The notes: generated from the letters alone by a model not told the origin. Shown: positions 48,131 through 60,349, numbered from the stretch's first letter. The stretch: DNA of 64,000 bases from Aedes albopictus (GCF_035046485.1 NC_085137.1:494110351-494174350); one strand, 5' to 3'. Translations and numbers: made by a program.

Positions 48131-49150
48131 TCTTCCTAGAGAAATCCCAAGATTTTTGAAGGAATTCCTAGATTATCGCCTGTAGAAAATAATGGAAGTA
48201 TTTCAGGAAGAAATTCTGCAGGCATCCTTGAAGGATTTCCTTGAGGAATTCCATCAGGAATCCTAAGAGAATTTTTGGAGGAATTCGTGAAGAAATCCAT
48301 TGTGGAATTCCAGAAGAAATCCTCGGAGAAATTCCTGGAAGAGTTCCTGGAGGATTCCCTGGATAAATTCGTGAAAAAAATGGGGTGAAATTTTGGGAAG
48401 AATCGCTGGAGACTTTTCTGAAGAAATCCCTAAAGGAACGCCCCCAGAAATTCTATGAAAATGTCTGGAGGAATGCCTGGAGGAATTTCTGAAGGAATCT
48501 CTGGAAGATTTCCTGGAGAAACTGGAGGAGTCCCTGGAGCAATTCCTGGAGGAATTCCAGAAAGAATTCCTGAAAAAGATCGAAAGAATTCATGAAGAAA
48601 TCCCAAGAGGAGTTCCTGAAGAAATCGCAGAAGGAATTCTTGAAAAAATCCCAAGCAGAGTTCGTGGGGGAACTTCTGGAGGAATCCTTGTAGCTATTTC
48701 TAAGGGAATCCCCAAAGGAATCTCAGAAAAACTACCAAGCGGAATTCTTAAGCAAATCTTTGAACAATTCCTGGACGAATTCCTGAATAAATTCTAGAGG
48801 AAAAAAAAATCCAAGAGGAATTCTGAAGGAAACCCAAGAGAGTGAAGGCATTTGTAAAATAACCTCTGGAATTGTTCTTGAAAGCATCCCAAATGAAATC
48901 CCTGGAGGAATTTCTGATGGAATCCTTGGAGAAATTCTAGAAGAAATAACTACAGGGATTCCTGAAGAAACCCCAGGAGGAGGCCCGTAAGTAAGCTCGT
49001 GAGGAATCTATTAGAAAATATCAGGAGGGATTTTTGAATGACATTCTGAAGGTGTCCGTAGAATAATAAATCTGAAGAAATTTAGTTTGCAGTAATTTCT
49101 GAACGAATTATTGAAGGATTTCTTGAATGAACTTCAAAAGGACACTTTGT
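48131..49150. repeat. 12-bp-type array (purine-rich)
   Basis: GGAATTCCTGGAGGAATTCC-type units, degenerate. Clearest near 48460-48600. Confidence 0.75.
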
Positions 49151-51136
49151 AGAATTTGGAAGGAACTCACGCGTGTAAATCAAAGGAGTACCGATCACTG
49201 TTGTGCATTTTTTTAACGCCTTGTCACGCCCAGGCTTGTGGACTTCGTACACGTCAAATTCTACATATTAGTAGTTTCGTGTCAAAAATTGAGCTCAATA
49301 CAAGGCTCAATACATCGAAGCAAACCATAATTACAGCATCTCAAAGTTGGCCATTTTGTATGAAATTCAGCGTTTGTCTGATCAATCATGTACCACAGTG
49401 TATATATATTTTTTAACACGGCTTGAAACACTTCAGATTAAAGCGCGATGCTCATTCTATTTGCTGTCCTTCACAGATATTATCTGAACCATCAAAATAT
49501 TGACTCAAAGCCCCTGAACTAATTAGTACAACACCCATGCGCTAACTGCCAACCGCGCCTCCTAAAACATGGCCCCAACACCCTTCTGTTTACTCACAAA
49601 CTTTCAATCGATCCCATCTGTACTTTAATTATCAGAAGTGCAGTTTGGAATGAACTTTCCCATGCACCATGCACCATGACGGACGCCGCTGCTGGTCAGC
49701 TGGTAATTAATCTCCCCAAGCTGCATCAAAATTTCATACCGATCGACAATGCATCCCGCCACCACCCAGTATGAGGTTGAAAAGTATGCGTTGATCTACT
49801 TACCCACCTTCATCTTGTTGTGTGCTCCATCCAAAGCACCAACAGGAAAGGTACTGTGAGAGAACTAGTGTAGTTCGCAGCCACCCTCTCACAATCGTCA
49901 GCATCGTAATCGTCATTGCCATCATTATCGCTTATCATCACTCGAAAGATACGATACAGGGAGATGGCCCGGGTAAAAATAACTGAAATACCAAATCCTT
50001 ATACAAATTACAAGCTTCGAAAATGTTATTCAGCACAAGAGATAAGCTAGCAGTAACACAAAACCCAACCTTCTTGCAAATTCGCTAATCAAGTTTCAAA
50101 CAACTTTAGAAACTATTTTGCAATTAACATTGCCTACCTGCTTTTACAGTAATTTAATGCATAGTTTCACAAACTTGAATTTCAGTTCTTTATTGCAAAT
50201 TTTAAAATGATGTTCTCTTTGCTATCTCAAACAACTTCTCGATAGATTTTGTCGTTTTTTAACTTTCATTTTCTGCAGCCATCATTTCTTGTCCGGGAAT
50301 CCCAACAACAATTACAACGACCAACAATGGTCGGCTACGTTTTCCCATTATTGCGATTATTGCTTGGAAGTACACATCCGTTGTATGTTCTCTTTGTAGC
50401 GCTTGCTCTTGCTCTCGGAAAAGCTCCTTCCGTGAGTCGAGTCGAGTCCCCATCCCGCTAGCTTGCATCCTAGATATGCTGTAGGTACCTACCTAGTGTT
50501 GACTAGCCAGCCGGCATTCGGACGGGAATGGTGAACGGTGAACGATGGGAAGCATAAGCATGTGCTAGTAGCACCGACGAACCGACGTGACAGCTAGAAC
50601 AAATAAATTCAAATTTGTTGTCCCCACCGCCATGATGAAAAATAGCTGAACACTACCGCCTCCTCTATAGCGGTTCGCGTTGTTTTGATAGCTTGACTCT
50701 AAACCCCCGTGTATTCATATAGGAAGAGGTTCGTGTCTGCGCTTATTTGACAGAAGCGTTCGCTCGCTTCGCTGGTCGACCGTTAAATTAAGGGGGGACA
50801 GTTTTGAATCACCACTGTCACGTCGGTTCGTCGGTGCTAGTAGTGCACGTCGCTGCTACTGTGTAGGTGGAAGAGGTGGCAATCTTTCAAAGAGTGAGCA
50901 AACAGGATGAAAGGCGGGTGGTTGTTGGTTGTGCGAACGGAGAGAAAGCTTAGTTAGAATGTAGCGTGCGTCTGTATTTGTCGCAAGGTACGTGTGGGAG
51001 TGCTGCTTTTGAATATTATTGGGGAATCGTCCTGTTGTGTAGGGGAGAAATGTAAATAGTAAAAAAAAATTAAGAACAAAATGCAAAAGTTTTTGTTTTG
51101 TTATTAATTACTGAACCACTTGACAAAGATATTTAT
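49151..51136. other. Low-repeat DNA, 2 kb
   Basis: More complex sequence with GC-richer parts (49550-49970 and 50270-50900). No splice pair, start context or domain stands out. Short opposite frames overlap near 50249-50468. Could be intronic or regulatory host DNA. Confidence 0.35.
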
Positions 51137-51303
51137 CAAAGGCGTAGCCAGCTTTTTCTTTTTTTCTTGCTCACTCTCCTAAACAAACATGAGAATGAGC
51201 GGGATGAAACCAGGGGCGAATGGCCCCTCTCTCCATCCTTCTTTTTCCCGTGTTTGTTTAGGAGAGTGAGCAAGAAAAAAGGAAAAGCTGGCTACGCCTT
51301 TGA
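51137..51303. mobile_element. Palindromic MITE (AAAGGCGTAGCCAGC)
   Basis: ATCAAAGGCGTAGCCAGC (left) is inverted exactly at the right. Inner AGTGAGCAAGAAAAA / TTTTTCTTGCTCACT and CTAAACAAAC pairs extend the arms to about 55 bp. Target duplication not resolved. Confidence 0.7.
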
Positions 51304-51321
51304 TATTAATTATATTTGCAC

Positions 51322-52445
51322 TTACTTTACCTTACTGGTCAGACTAAGGCCTGAGTGTCCTCTGATGTACGTAGCAATCGTTTTCATTCGACTCAGTCCA
51401 TGGCTGTCCGTCTCCAGTTTCGCATTCGGCGAAGGGTCCGCCACCTGATCGACCCACCTAGCTCGCTGCGCACCACGTCTTCTTGTACCGGTCGGATGGC
51501 TCTCGAGACTCATTTTAATCGGGTTGCCATCCGACATCTTGATGGCGTGATCATTCCACAGTAGCCTCGTGATTTTCGCGATGTGGACGATGGCTGGTTC
51601 TCTCAGCAGCTGATGCAGCTCGTGGATCATTGGGCTTATCCAAGTCCCGACTTCCAACTGCACTCCGCCGTACATGGTACGCAACACCTTCCGTTCGAGA
51701 ACTCCAAGGACGCGATAGTTAACTTCGTGTGACGACGAACTTTGTTTGCCATTATGCGTCTCTGATTTTCTCTGCTGGTGTCATTGTCGGCGGTCACCAG
51801 TGAGCCCAAGTACCGTAAACTGGGGTGTAGTTGATCAGTGGGGTGAACCTGATCCCTCAATTACTCGTGGATGTGGACTTTCAAGGAAGTAACAATTAAA
51901 TTTTAACCATTCGCAATCCAATGACGTAACATTGAAATGGAATGGTAACTTCCTTGAAAGTCGATATCCGTGGGAAATTGAGTGATCAGGTTCGCCCCAC
52001 TGATCAACTACCCCCCAGTTTACGGTACACTAATTCATCAACCGCCTCGATTTTACCACCGTCGATAGAAGTTCAGGGTGGCGGGTGCGTTGACTCCTCC
52101 CTGGAGCCACCATGTACTTTGTCTTCGACACATTAATGACTAATCCGATTCGCCTGGCTGCATTCTTTAGTCAGATGTACGTTTCTGCCATCGTCGCAAA
52201 TTTGGAAGCTATAATATCAATATCATCAGTGAAACCAAGCATCTGAACGGACTTCATGAAAATCGTTGCACTCGTGTTTATCCCTGCTCTCCTTATCCCT
52301 CTAAATCTATGTTAAACAGCACACACGGAAGACCATCACCTTGCCGTAACCCTCTGCGATATTCGAAGGGACTCAATCGTTTCAGTTGATCCATGAATCC
52401 GTATCGATCGATTGTATCATAAAGCGGCTTAAAATCGATGAACAT
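51322..52445 (-). pseudogene. LINE reverse-transcriptase pseudogene, C-terminal half
   Basis: On the minus strand from 52445 the reading gives DFKPLYDTIDR, then GLRQGDGLPCVLFNIDLEG (RT motif 4), and GFTDDIDII, the catalytic FADD-type box (52220-52190). NVSKTKYMV follows. After the MITE at 51813-52025 come LGSLVTADNDTS and, from 51687, the C-terminal region with VLRTMYGGVQLEVGTW and ARWVDQV. Stops, frameshifts and a deletion after KLTI make it non-functional. The 5' part (endonuclease) is absent. Clade not assigned. Confidence 0.7.
51813..52025. mobile_element. Palindromic TA MITE nested in the LINE, 213 bp
   Basis: CCGTAAACTGGGGTGTAG at the left is inverted at the right (CTACCCCCCAGTTTACGG), with arms of ~80-95 bp and TA flanking at 51811-51812 and 52026-52027. 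It separates two parts of the LINE frame and so is younger than the LINE. Confidence 0.8.
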
Positions 52446-52919
52446 GTGTACCAAATAAACACTTTATACAGCGGCAAACTAGGAGAACGGAACCTATCTT
52501 CAGCATAGTGCTCCCATTATCATGCTATCGAAAACAATGAAGCGCCTTTTTTTTTGTTTTTTTTTTGTAAGGAAATGAAAAAAAAAAACAGCGGAAACAA
52601 TTGGTGCTTAAATCGTCTGTTTTTTTTAATAGGATAAACATAGGGGGCATAGGCTGTACAAACCTTATATTCTATTCTGTTATATTAAACTAGCTGCTTT
52701 TGTACTGCTTTCAATTTCCTTTCTCTGTCCATGGTATGGTTATGAGCACAATTATATAGGTGTGTGTCTGTTGTCCTTTTTCAATCCTATTAAGGGCACA
52801 TTATGAGTTGCCGTTCACCGAACGCCAAATATCCATAGCAACCATATGGAATTTAAGAACCGTCATCTTGGATATTCTGGTTGCCATTTTTGTTCGTTAG
52901 AAATTTTCGTGGATTACAA
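52446..52919. other. AT-rich stretch with homopolymers
   Basis: Poly(T)/poly(A) pair near 52548-52590 and 52620. A piece near 52850-52900 resembles the ATCCAAGATGG units of 24090-24700. Confidence 0.35.
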
Positions 52920-53110
52920 ATTCCTTCTGAGAATCCTCCCTGATTTCTTGAAAGACTCTCAAGAATAATTACTACAAAAATCTCAGCTGTAATTTCTGGA
53001 GAAATTCTGGTAGCTATACGAGAAACTCCTGCAAGAGTCCTTCAAAAAATCTCTTGTGGAATCTTAAGAGTAATTTCTGCAGGAATCCATGGAGAAATCA
53101 CAAGCAGGAT
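52920..53110. repeat. Short 12-bp-type array
   Basis: CTGGAGAAATTCTGG and GGAATCCATGGAGAAATC units. Confidence 0.55.
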
Positions 53111-53329
53111 ATTTATACGTAGAGTGGGTCATCAGAATCAATTTCAATTCAATTTCTTCAATTTGTTTGCTTTTTTGGCTTAATTTCTGCTCCTGAGCAG
53201 CTGTGCAAAATTTGCGCACGATCGGTTGCTTCTACACTTTCCGCATTACAATTGAAATTTGCATGGGATGTTGCATGGAAAAACATACTGCTGTTGCACT
53301 GGATTATCAGGAGCCGGGATTTGAAATAT

Positions 53330-53443
53330 AAATCTAGCGAACGGAATGCTGTATAAGTATTCAATTTGTACATTTTGTGATACCACTTTGATAAGGAATT
53401 AGTCAAAATTTCAGCTTTGAACAGCATTCCGTTCATTAGAAAT
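53330..53443. mobile_element. Small inverted-repeat element
   Basis: CTAGCGAACGGAATGCTGT is inverted at the right as ACAGCATTCCGTTCATTAG. About 110 bp; no target duplication seen. Confidence 0.4.
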
Positions 53444-53679
53444 ATATTTGAGAAGCTTTAGAACCCAACTTAAGATAATCGATTGCAAACTGTACACTTA
53501 ATATGAGGTCAAGTAAGCAATGTCTGTTGAAAAAATAATTTCCCTTGGACTGGCCAAAATGGTGACAGTACCCTGATATTTTTTTTAACTTGCTTTGTAA
53601 GATATTTCGCCATCTTTGGAGATGGCTCAGTACAATACAATTTGGTTTGACGACATGACTCCAAACTATTCCAGTATTG

Positions 53680-54180
53680 TCAGTGTTGAGTAGCAGCCCA
53701 GGTGTGAATCTGATGCTTTACCCAACACTTCGATATCGGAAGAGCTGGCTCAGGGCCAATGAACTCATGTGATGCTCCAGTGCGAGCTAACTCATCAGCC
53801 AATTCATTTCCAGCGATGGAAGAATGGCCAGGTACCCATACAAGGTGAACAGCGTTTGATGAATTCAGGTCCTCGATTTGAGTTCGACAAGTGATAACTA
53901 TTTTCGACCTAGAGTTGACCGAAGCAAGCGCTTTCATAGCAGCCTGGCTATCTGAACAGAAGTATATTACTTTGCCCATTACGTGCTGCTGAAGTGCTGA
54001 TTGCACTCCGCACATAAAAGCAAAGATTTCGGCCTGGAAAACGGTGCAGTATCTACCAAGTGAATAAGACTGATGCAGCCTTAGCTCACGAGAATAGATA
54101 CCAGCACCTGCTCGACCTTTGAGAAGGGAGCCATCAGTGTAACATACGATGCCGTCTGAAATACTTCTTTCCAGATATCC
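53680..54180 (-). pseudogene. RNase H domain of the LINE
   Basis: The domain begins CYTDGSLL (first D) near 54150, then FQAEIF (E) near 54030, FCSDSQAAM (second D) and, at the C-terminus, VPGHSSIAGNELADELAR with the expected H and last D. All catalytic positions are present, but the frame is broken between the first and second blocks near 54020-54080. Confidence 0.75.
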
Positions 54181-54572
54181 TGATGTCCACTCTTCCCGGG
54201 AAGGGAATTTTGTGGATAAAATGTCCTATATGGAAAATTACAAGCAATTGTAAGATCACTTGGAGCAAGGACAATTTTGTCCCAATTCACCAAAAGTGGA
54301 AGCAACGAGGTGTGCGTTGATGTGCGGTGCACAGGAGTTTCCTCTAGTAGACCGAGTACCCGTAGACGGTAAGTGCAAGAAAGTGCTTCTTGTTTGAGAT
54401 GAATGTGTAGTGGAGCATCGTCAAAGAGAACTTCGAGCTCTGCCGTGGAAGTTGAAGAGAACGCTCCAGACATCGTCATTAAGCACATCCTTTGCAGATG
54501 GCCTAACTTTGATTGGATCGTTCTCATTTCGCCCTTTTTCAGATGTTTTTTCAGATTCAATTCAGACCACAA
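54181..54572 (-). pseudogene. RT-to-RNase H linker of the LINE
   Basis: It encodes LGHLQRMCLMTMSGAFSST, then VLFDDAPLHIHLKQEAL and ETPVHRTSTHTSLLP. This conserved connection between RT and RNase H in LOA/Jockey-like elements supports the assignment. Contiguous with RNase H apart from a frameshift near 54200. Confidence 0.65.
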
Positions 54573-55763
54573 CGGTTTCGCCTTTCCGTAAAAAGAACAA
54601 TAGATGTTTTACTCGGATTAACCGAAAGGCCATATTGGCGACACCAACCCTCAACTACCTGAAGGGCGCTTTACATCAGGTCGAAAAAGGTGATGATATA
54701 CATACCAACTAACAATGCTAGGTAGTCGTCGGCAAAACCATAAGTAGGAAAATCGCTATTATTGAGTTGCCTCAATAGCGTATCTGCTACGCGATTCCAC
54801 AAAAACGGTCACAAGACCCTTGGGGGCATCCACAAACACTCAATTTCCTAATCCCTGCTAGACGCAATGTCGAGATGAGATATCGGTTTTTGAGCATTTG
54901 ATGAATCCAATTGGAAATCATTGGAGTTATACCATGACTCCGTGCGGCTTCCAATATGGCATCGAAACGTTGTCAAAGGCGCCCTCGATATCTAAGAAAA
55001 CGCCCAAACAAGATTGCTTTTGAGCGAATGCTTTCTCGATATCGTAAACAACCTTGTGTGAAAGAGACACAGTGGACTTACCAGATTGGTAGGCATGTTG
55101 GTTCACATGAAGACGAACGTTGGCCAGATGAACATCACGGATGTGATGATCCACAATGCGTTCTAAGCATTTCAAAAGAAAAGAGGTCAAACTAATAGGT
55201 CTGAAACTCTTTGCTTCTTCATACGACGCACGACCCACTTTCGGAATAAACTTCACAGTAATATCCCGCCAGGATTTGGGAATATATCCTGTAGCAAAAC
55301 TGCAAACAAGTAGTTTTTTTTTCAAAACATGTTTGAAATAATCAAATCCCTTCTGAAGCAAAATAGGATAAATCCCATCTGCCCCAGGAGATTTGAAAGG
55401 AGCAAAGCTATTAAGTGCCCACTCAATCGGTTCTATGGTTACGATACTCCGAGCCGAAGCCAGGGAATCGTAACTACAAGAAAAGACATCAGGTTCATCC
55501 GAAGATGTAACATCCACACATCCAGGAAAGTGTGTGCTGAATAAGCATTCCAGAACTACCTCATCAGAGGAAGTTGGATCGTCATTAGGCAGACGAAGTT
55601 CGTTCCCTAGGAAATCCTTAGATTTCGCAAGGATTTTGTTTAACCGACTGACTTCACTCAAACTGGAAACATTTGCACAAAGGTTTTTCCAGCCGGATCG
55701 TTCAGCAGACCGGGAGCTTTCCTGTAGGCCTTGCGAGCCGACCTGAAAGCCTCCGAACTCCAA
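54573..55763 (-). pseudogene. Reverse transcriptase of the LINE
   Basis: Motifs in order: SPGADGIYPILLQKG, VKFIPKVGR, FRPISLTSFLLKCLERI, HAYQSGKST, then LGVFLDIEGAFDNVS (first catalytic D, near 54970). A frameshift follows near 54960. GCPQG (motif 4, near 54830) and YGFADDYLALL (catalytic box, near 54740) are readable in other frames, followed by GLSVNPSKTSIV. Stops and frameshifts between motifs show it is inactive. Confidence 0.8.
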
Positions 55764-56705
55764 CTCTTTCTACAGTGTTTCCTGAGTTTCGCCAGATCAG
55801 AGTTCCACCAAGGGGTTCCTCTTGCGATCTTCACAGACCGTAGAGGGCATGCTTCTTCAAAAGCTTCCATGATGAAGGTCCTTATAGTATCAACGGCATC
55901 ATCTAAATCACTTGGAGTGTCAATGGATGGTGAGTATCCATGAAATTTGGCCGCAACCAAATCAGTAAAATGATCCCAGTTTGTTGACCGAGGATTCCTG
56001 AAACGCAATGTTTGCTAAAGTAACATTTAAATGTTCAAATAAGATATAGCGATGATCAGATAAAGATTCTTTATCTAACACATGCCAATTGGTCAGCTCG
56101 TGACTAATTCTGCTAGAGCAAAGCGTTATATCTAACACTTCCTCTCTAGCAGATACCATGAAGGTTGGGCGGTTGCCTATGTTAAGTAATGCAAGATCTG
56201 TACTACTTAAGTACTCCATCAAACTGGAGCCTCTCAAGTTAATGTCTGAGCTGCTCCAGATGATATGGTGAGCATTAGCATCACTGCCAACAATTAGCGG
56301 AAGGCCTTTTGAAGTGCAGTATGCGATGACTTGTTTGAAAGCATCCGTAGGGGATGGTTCATCATGCGGTAAATACACCGAACAATAGACGTATTTCCTG
56401 TTGAGGTTTCCAACAGATACATCAATTGTGATAGCAAATACATCTCTGGTGGTTAGTTCAGAGATGAGTGTAGCAACTATTGCGTTGTTGACAAGCACAC
56501 AGGCTCGAGGCATGACACGCGAGTTTGCCATTTCATGTTTACTTTAAGTGGCAAACACCGGGTTCACAAGGTTTCCTAGATAGAAATTCCCCTTACGAAA
56601 GTAAGGTTCTTGGACCAAGGTCACTTGGGCTGTACCATTTTGCATAAGTCTGCAAAGATTGATTGTTGCTGTTCTTTTATGCTGAAGATTGATCTGAGCT
56701 ATCCT
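55764..56705 (-). pseudogene. APE-type endonuclease of the LINE
   Basis: It starts near 56705 with IAQINLQHKRTATINL and VQEPYFRKG (the N-terminal N and E of the family). After an in-frame stop near 56545 the frame continues MANSRVMPRACVLVNNA. GSDANAHH..W (catalytic D/N) lies near 56290, then NRPTF, LDITL and SLSDHR with the conserved D-H near 56060. A frameshift near 56005 leads to the linker with WWNSDLAKLRK (near 55810). Confidence 0.8.
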
Positions 56706-57245
56706 AACCGTAGCCACTACCCAAACTAGGTAAGATTAAACTCTTCGCAACAACAGCACAACAAAGAACAGAAACAATGAAACCAAATCGGTATCGATTG
56801 GAAAACGCCAATGGCGAGGATACACAGAATACACTGTGTAAATCGCATAATGCGAAACCATGTAGGTGAAAATTTAAACTAATTAACAACATCTTCATAA
56901 TCCCGCCCTTATTTAGCCTCAAGTGAGACTAAAGAAGGGCAGCCGATTGTCTCGGAGGAACACAAGGTCCACTGCACCATTGCTCCGGTTAGCGCAGAAA
57001 GGGCAACATACTGTGAAAGGCGGCCTGGTACTCCACAGGCTCCGTTTGCGGTTAGGTTTTTATTAGACCCCCCCCCTAGCCATTCATTCCTAGGCACGGT
57101 AAGCATGAAGCCGCATCACACCATGAATTAGGGGTCACCTGTTGGTGGACTTTTACCACCGGAACAGGCGGTCCGTAGTGGTATTCGTAGCCAATTGAGA
57201 CAATCGCTACCGACACTACACAGCTATCTAGGCTGCTCGAGAAAA
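56706..57245 (-). other. 5' leader of the LINE
   Basis: GC-richer leader starting near GTGTAGTGTCGGTAGCG (57226-57210) and containing GGACCGCCTGTTCCGG and a run of C/G at 57067-57075. No ORF1 zinc-knuckle motif is seen. Short frames (56704-56922, 56909-57106) lack domains. Confidence 0.5.
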
Positions 57246-57253
57246 GAAGTTAA

Positions 57254-57595
57254 GGCGAAACTGGAAGTATTTCCTCACTTTTTGGTTTTTGATTTTTTAT
57301 TAAATAACGAAGCAATATTTTCAAAATCGGTTTCCGTGCATATGTAGAGTATGGATCAGGGTATCTTCTGGAATTTTTTTGTGGTGGAAAACGTTTTTCG
57401 TTTTTGCAGAAACCATTTTTGAATAAAATTTAGCAAAAAGAATGGTTTCTGCAAACATTTTCCACCTCAAAAAAATTCAGAAGATACCTGGACTCATACT
57501 CTACATGTGTACGAAACCCGATTTTGAAAATATTGCTTCGATATTTAATAAAAAATCAAAAACCAAAAAAATGAGGAAATGCTTCCAGTTTCGCC
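57254..57595. mobile_element. TTAA MITE, copy 1, 342 bp
   Basis: GGCGAAACTGGAAGTATTTC is inverted at the right (..TTCCAGTTTCGCC). TTAA at 57250-57253 and 57596-57599. Arms of ~150 bp include TTTTTATTAAATAACGAAGC, and the centre carries a GCAGAAACCATTTTTGAA pair. It lies directly upstream of the LINE 5' leader. Confidence 0.8.
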
Positions 57596-57599
57596 TTAA

Positions 57600-58190
57600 T
57601 ATTGATGATCAACTTCATACGGGCTCGAACAGCCGTTGAGGTAGTAGTAGTTGACTCCCTTTAGGAATCTCAGGAAAATCAAGGAGATACCACAACAGGC
57701 ATCTCTAAAGCAATTTGTACAGCAATTGCTGGAAAAATCTTTCTGGAAATCCTTTTTGAATTCCTCCAGAAATGCCTGATTTGATTCTGCCAGAAATGTC
57801 TGCTGGGATTCCTCCATGAATTTCTCCAAAGATTCCTCCGATGATGCCTTGAGAATTTCCTGAATCCTCCAGAATCAGCAGGATTTCTTCAAGCGCTCCG
57901 GCTGAGATTTCTCAAGCATTTCCAGAAGATATTTTTGCTGTTATTGCTGAACAATTTTCAGCAGAAACTACATGAGAAATCTCAGCAAGAGTGCTTGAAG
58001 AAATCCTTGTAGGAGTTGCTGAAGCAATCTCAGCAGCATATCAGGAGCAATTTCAACAGAAATTCTAAAAAATCAGAAGATTTTCAGTAAGAATACGAAG
58101 ACGAAGAATTCCTGGTAGCATTATAAATTTCGAAATTATGAAAAATCTTTAAATAAATATCTCGATGAATTAGAAGTTACAGCAGGGATT
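57600..58190. repeat. 12-bp-type array, mixed polarity
   Basis: Pyrimidine-rich to ~57950 (ATTCCTCCAGAAATGCC), then purine-rich (GAAATCTCAGCAAGAG). Confidence 0.6.
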
Positions 58191-58360
58191 GCTGGGTGCA
58201 TCTCATCAATAATAATTGAGTTCTCGCAGCGCGCTGTAACGAACACTAATGTAAAACTACTGATGGAAAATATGCCCGTTTGGTTTTGCCGGGAACGGCA
58301 GATTGTTGTTTACTGTTTACCACCAGTAACTAAAGTAGTGTTCGTGTAACGTAACGTGTG
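58191..58360. other. Non-array segment
   Basis: About 170 bp of higher-complexity sequence (GCGCGCTGTAACGAACAC, TTGCCGGGAACGGCAG) interrupts the array. GTAACGAACAC and its near-inverse GTGTTCGTGTAAC (58331-58343) could be ends of a small element. Confidence 0.35.
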
Positions 58361-59580
58361 TGTACACGCAAGCAGAAACCACTACTGGAGGCATCCTCGC
58401 AAGAATTTCAGGAGGTAACCCCAGAGGAATCATTGGTTATAGTCCAAGAGGAATTCCTGAAGGAATCCGTGGTTCCTGAAGATCCTGAGGAATTCCTGGA
58501 GAAAACCCAGCAGGCATTCAAATGGAAATTAAAAGACGAATTTGTAGAGAAATATTATTCAAAATTCCAGTAGAAATCACTGAATGAACTTCTGCAGGAA
58601 CGTCAGTGGGCATTCCTAGAGGATGACTAGCAAATCTTGGAGAATCGCCAAGAGGTACTCCTGGAGAAATCCATGAAATTTTTTTGAATTTTTTTTTTTG
58701 AATTCCTCCACAAATGCCTGATGGGATTTCTTAAGAAATTCTTGCTGAGATTGCTCCAGAGGTTTCTTCTTGTGATTTCTCCATATTTTTTTTAATGATC
58801 TATCCAAAAGTTTCTCTTGGAATACAAATAGAAATTTCCGCTGAGATTTTTTTTTCATATTTCTTGCTCCAGGGATTTTTCCGAAGAGTCTTTAAATTTT
58901 CCTCTTGAGATTTCTTTAGAACTCCTGCTGCGATCCCTAGTGAAATTTTACTGAGAACTTATTCAGCGATTTCTCCGATGCAGGGACCGATAATTTCCTG
59001 GAAAAAAAATGCATGTGTTTCTTCTGTTGCTTCTTCAGATATGAGTGGAGGGTTTCTTCAGGATTCTCCTATAGATTTACCTATAAGGTCTCTTCTTTGG
59101 ATTTTTTCGGCAGCTCCACTTGGTATTCGTGCAAAACATCTCTTGAAATTGTTTAATGTAATTCTCTTAGGATTTTTTTCGCTACTCCTGCCTTTCTTTT
59201 AGAAATTCTTGCTGGATATTCTCCTGGAATTAAGCCTAGAATTTTTAAAGCCATTTCTACTGGGATTCCGCCAGGAATGTGCCAGTCATTTTCGCATAAA
59301 TTTCCACATTTTTTTCAGCATTTTCCCCAGGAATTTCATTCGGATAAGGATAAGGATGTATTCCTTAAATAGGAGTTCCTTGATTGATTCTTCTAAAAAA
59401 AAACTGCAAGAATTGTTCCAGGCATTTCTCCACGGATGCCTTTCTGGATTTCCTCGTAGATTGCAGTAGGGGCTGCTCTAGAGGAGTCTACAGAAATAAC
59501 TTACGGGGTTACTAAAGGAACTCCTGTTATTCCTCGACTAATTTCTCCAGGAAATCTTCCAAAATTTCATAATGTTCAAT
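58361..59580. repeat. 12-bp-type array with polarity switch near 58680
   Basis: Purine-rich at 58380-58680 (GAGGAATTCCTGAAGGAATCC), then pyrimidine-rich to ~59570 (TTCCTCCACAAATGCC). The inverted halves could pair as a long imperfect hairpin. Confidence 0.65.
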
Positions 59581-59648
59581 GAAAAAATCAACCAAAGTCC
59601 ACTTGTAAGCGTTTCGGTATTTATGTATCACTTAATACTACCATTTAA

Positions 59649-59995
59649 GGCAAAACTTGAAGCATTTCCTCACTTTTTGGTTTTTGATTTTTTATTAAAT
59701 AACGAATCAATATTTTCAAAATCGGTTTTCGTGCACATGTAGAGTATGGATAAAGGTATCTTCAGATTTTTTTGTAGTGGAAAATGCTTTTCATTTTTGC
59801 AGAAACCATTTTTGAACAAAATTTCACGAAAAAATGGTTTCTGCAAAAATGGAAAACATTTTCCACCTTAAAAAAATCAGAAGATACCTTGATTCATACT
59901 CTACATGTGCACGAAAACCAATTTTGAAAATATTGCTTCGTTATTTAATAAAAAATCAAAAACCGAAAAAATGAGAAAATGTTTCCAGTTTCGCC
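59649..59995. mobile_element. TTAA MITE, copy 2, 347 bp
   Basis: Same family as 57254-57595, similar along its full length with many single-base differences (TTAA at 59645-59648 and 59996-59999). Left end GGCAAAACTTGAAGCATTTC, right end inverse of GGCGAAACTGG. Confidence 0.8.
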
Positions 59996-59999
59996 TTAA

Positions 60000-60349
60000 A
60001 TAGAGATAGAAATAAATTATTGCGGTAGCACCAAATTTTCTATTTACCACGAACTCATCATCCCGCTAACTCCCTGGAAATTGATTTCGGGAACCACCAT
60101 CATCAACATTATTACCATCTCCCAGTTTCTACTCCGAATCTCGCGTGCCGAGCGTTTTAGCTAGGCGCCACCACCAAACATACACATTTCAATAGAATCG
60201 CACGTCTCTTGTCATAGTGACACAATATCTCGGTATGGTGTTACTGGAGACGGAGATGGAAATTGTGTCCATGAGATCCATGGATAAGACCTCTGTACGG
60301 ACCCTAAACATTCTAACGATTTTTGATCAACACCCTTAAATGAAACAAA
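60000..60349. other. Low-repeat DNA
   Basis: No gene recognised. Confidence 0.3.

Larger units (their letters stand above)
53640..57245 (-). mobile_element. LOA/Loner-like non-LTR retrotransposon, decayed
   Basis: In minus-strand order: a 5' leader (57245-56706), APE-type endonuclease, reverse transcriptase and RNase H. The presence of RNase H after RT, with HPLHLKQ-like linker text, suits LOA/I-group elements. At least five frame disruptions are visible. A poly(A) tail or target duplication was not found, and the 3' limit (about 53640) is approximate. A separate ORF1 is not recognised. Confidence 0.75.

Noticed and set aside
53640..57245. Endogenous viral element
   Set aside because: All recognisable motifs (APE endonuclease, RT FADD box, RNase H) are those of a LINE, and no viral capsid, nucleoprotein or polymerase motif was seen anywhere in the window.
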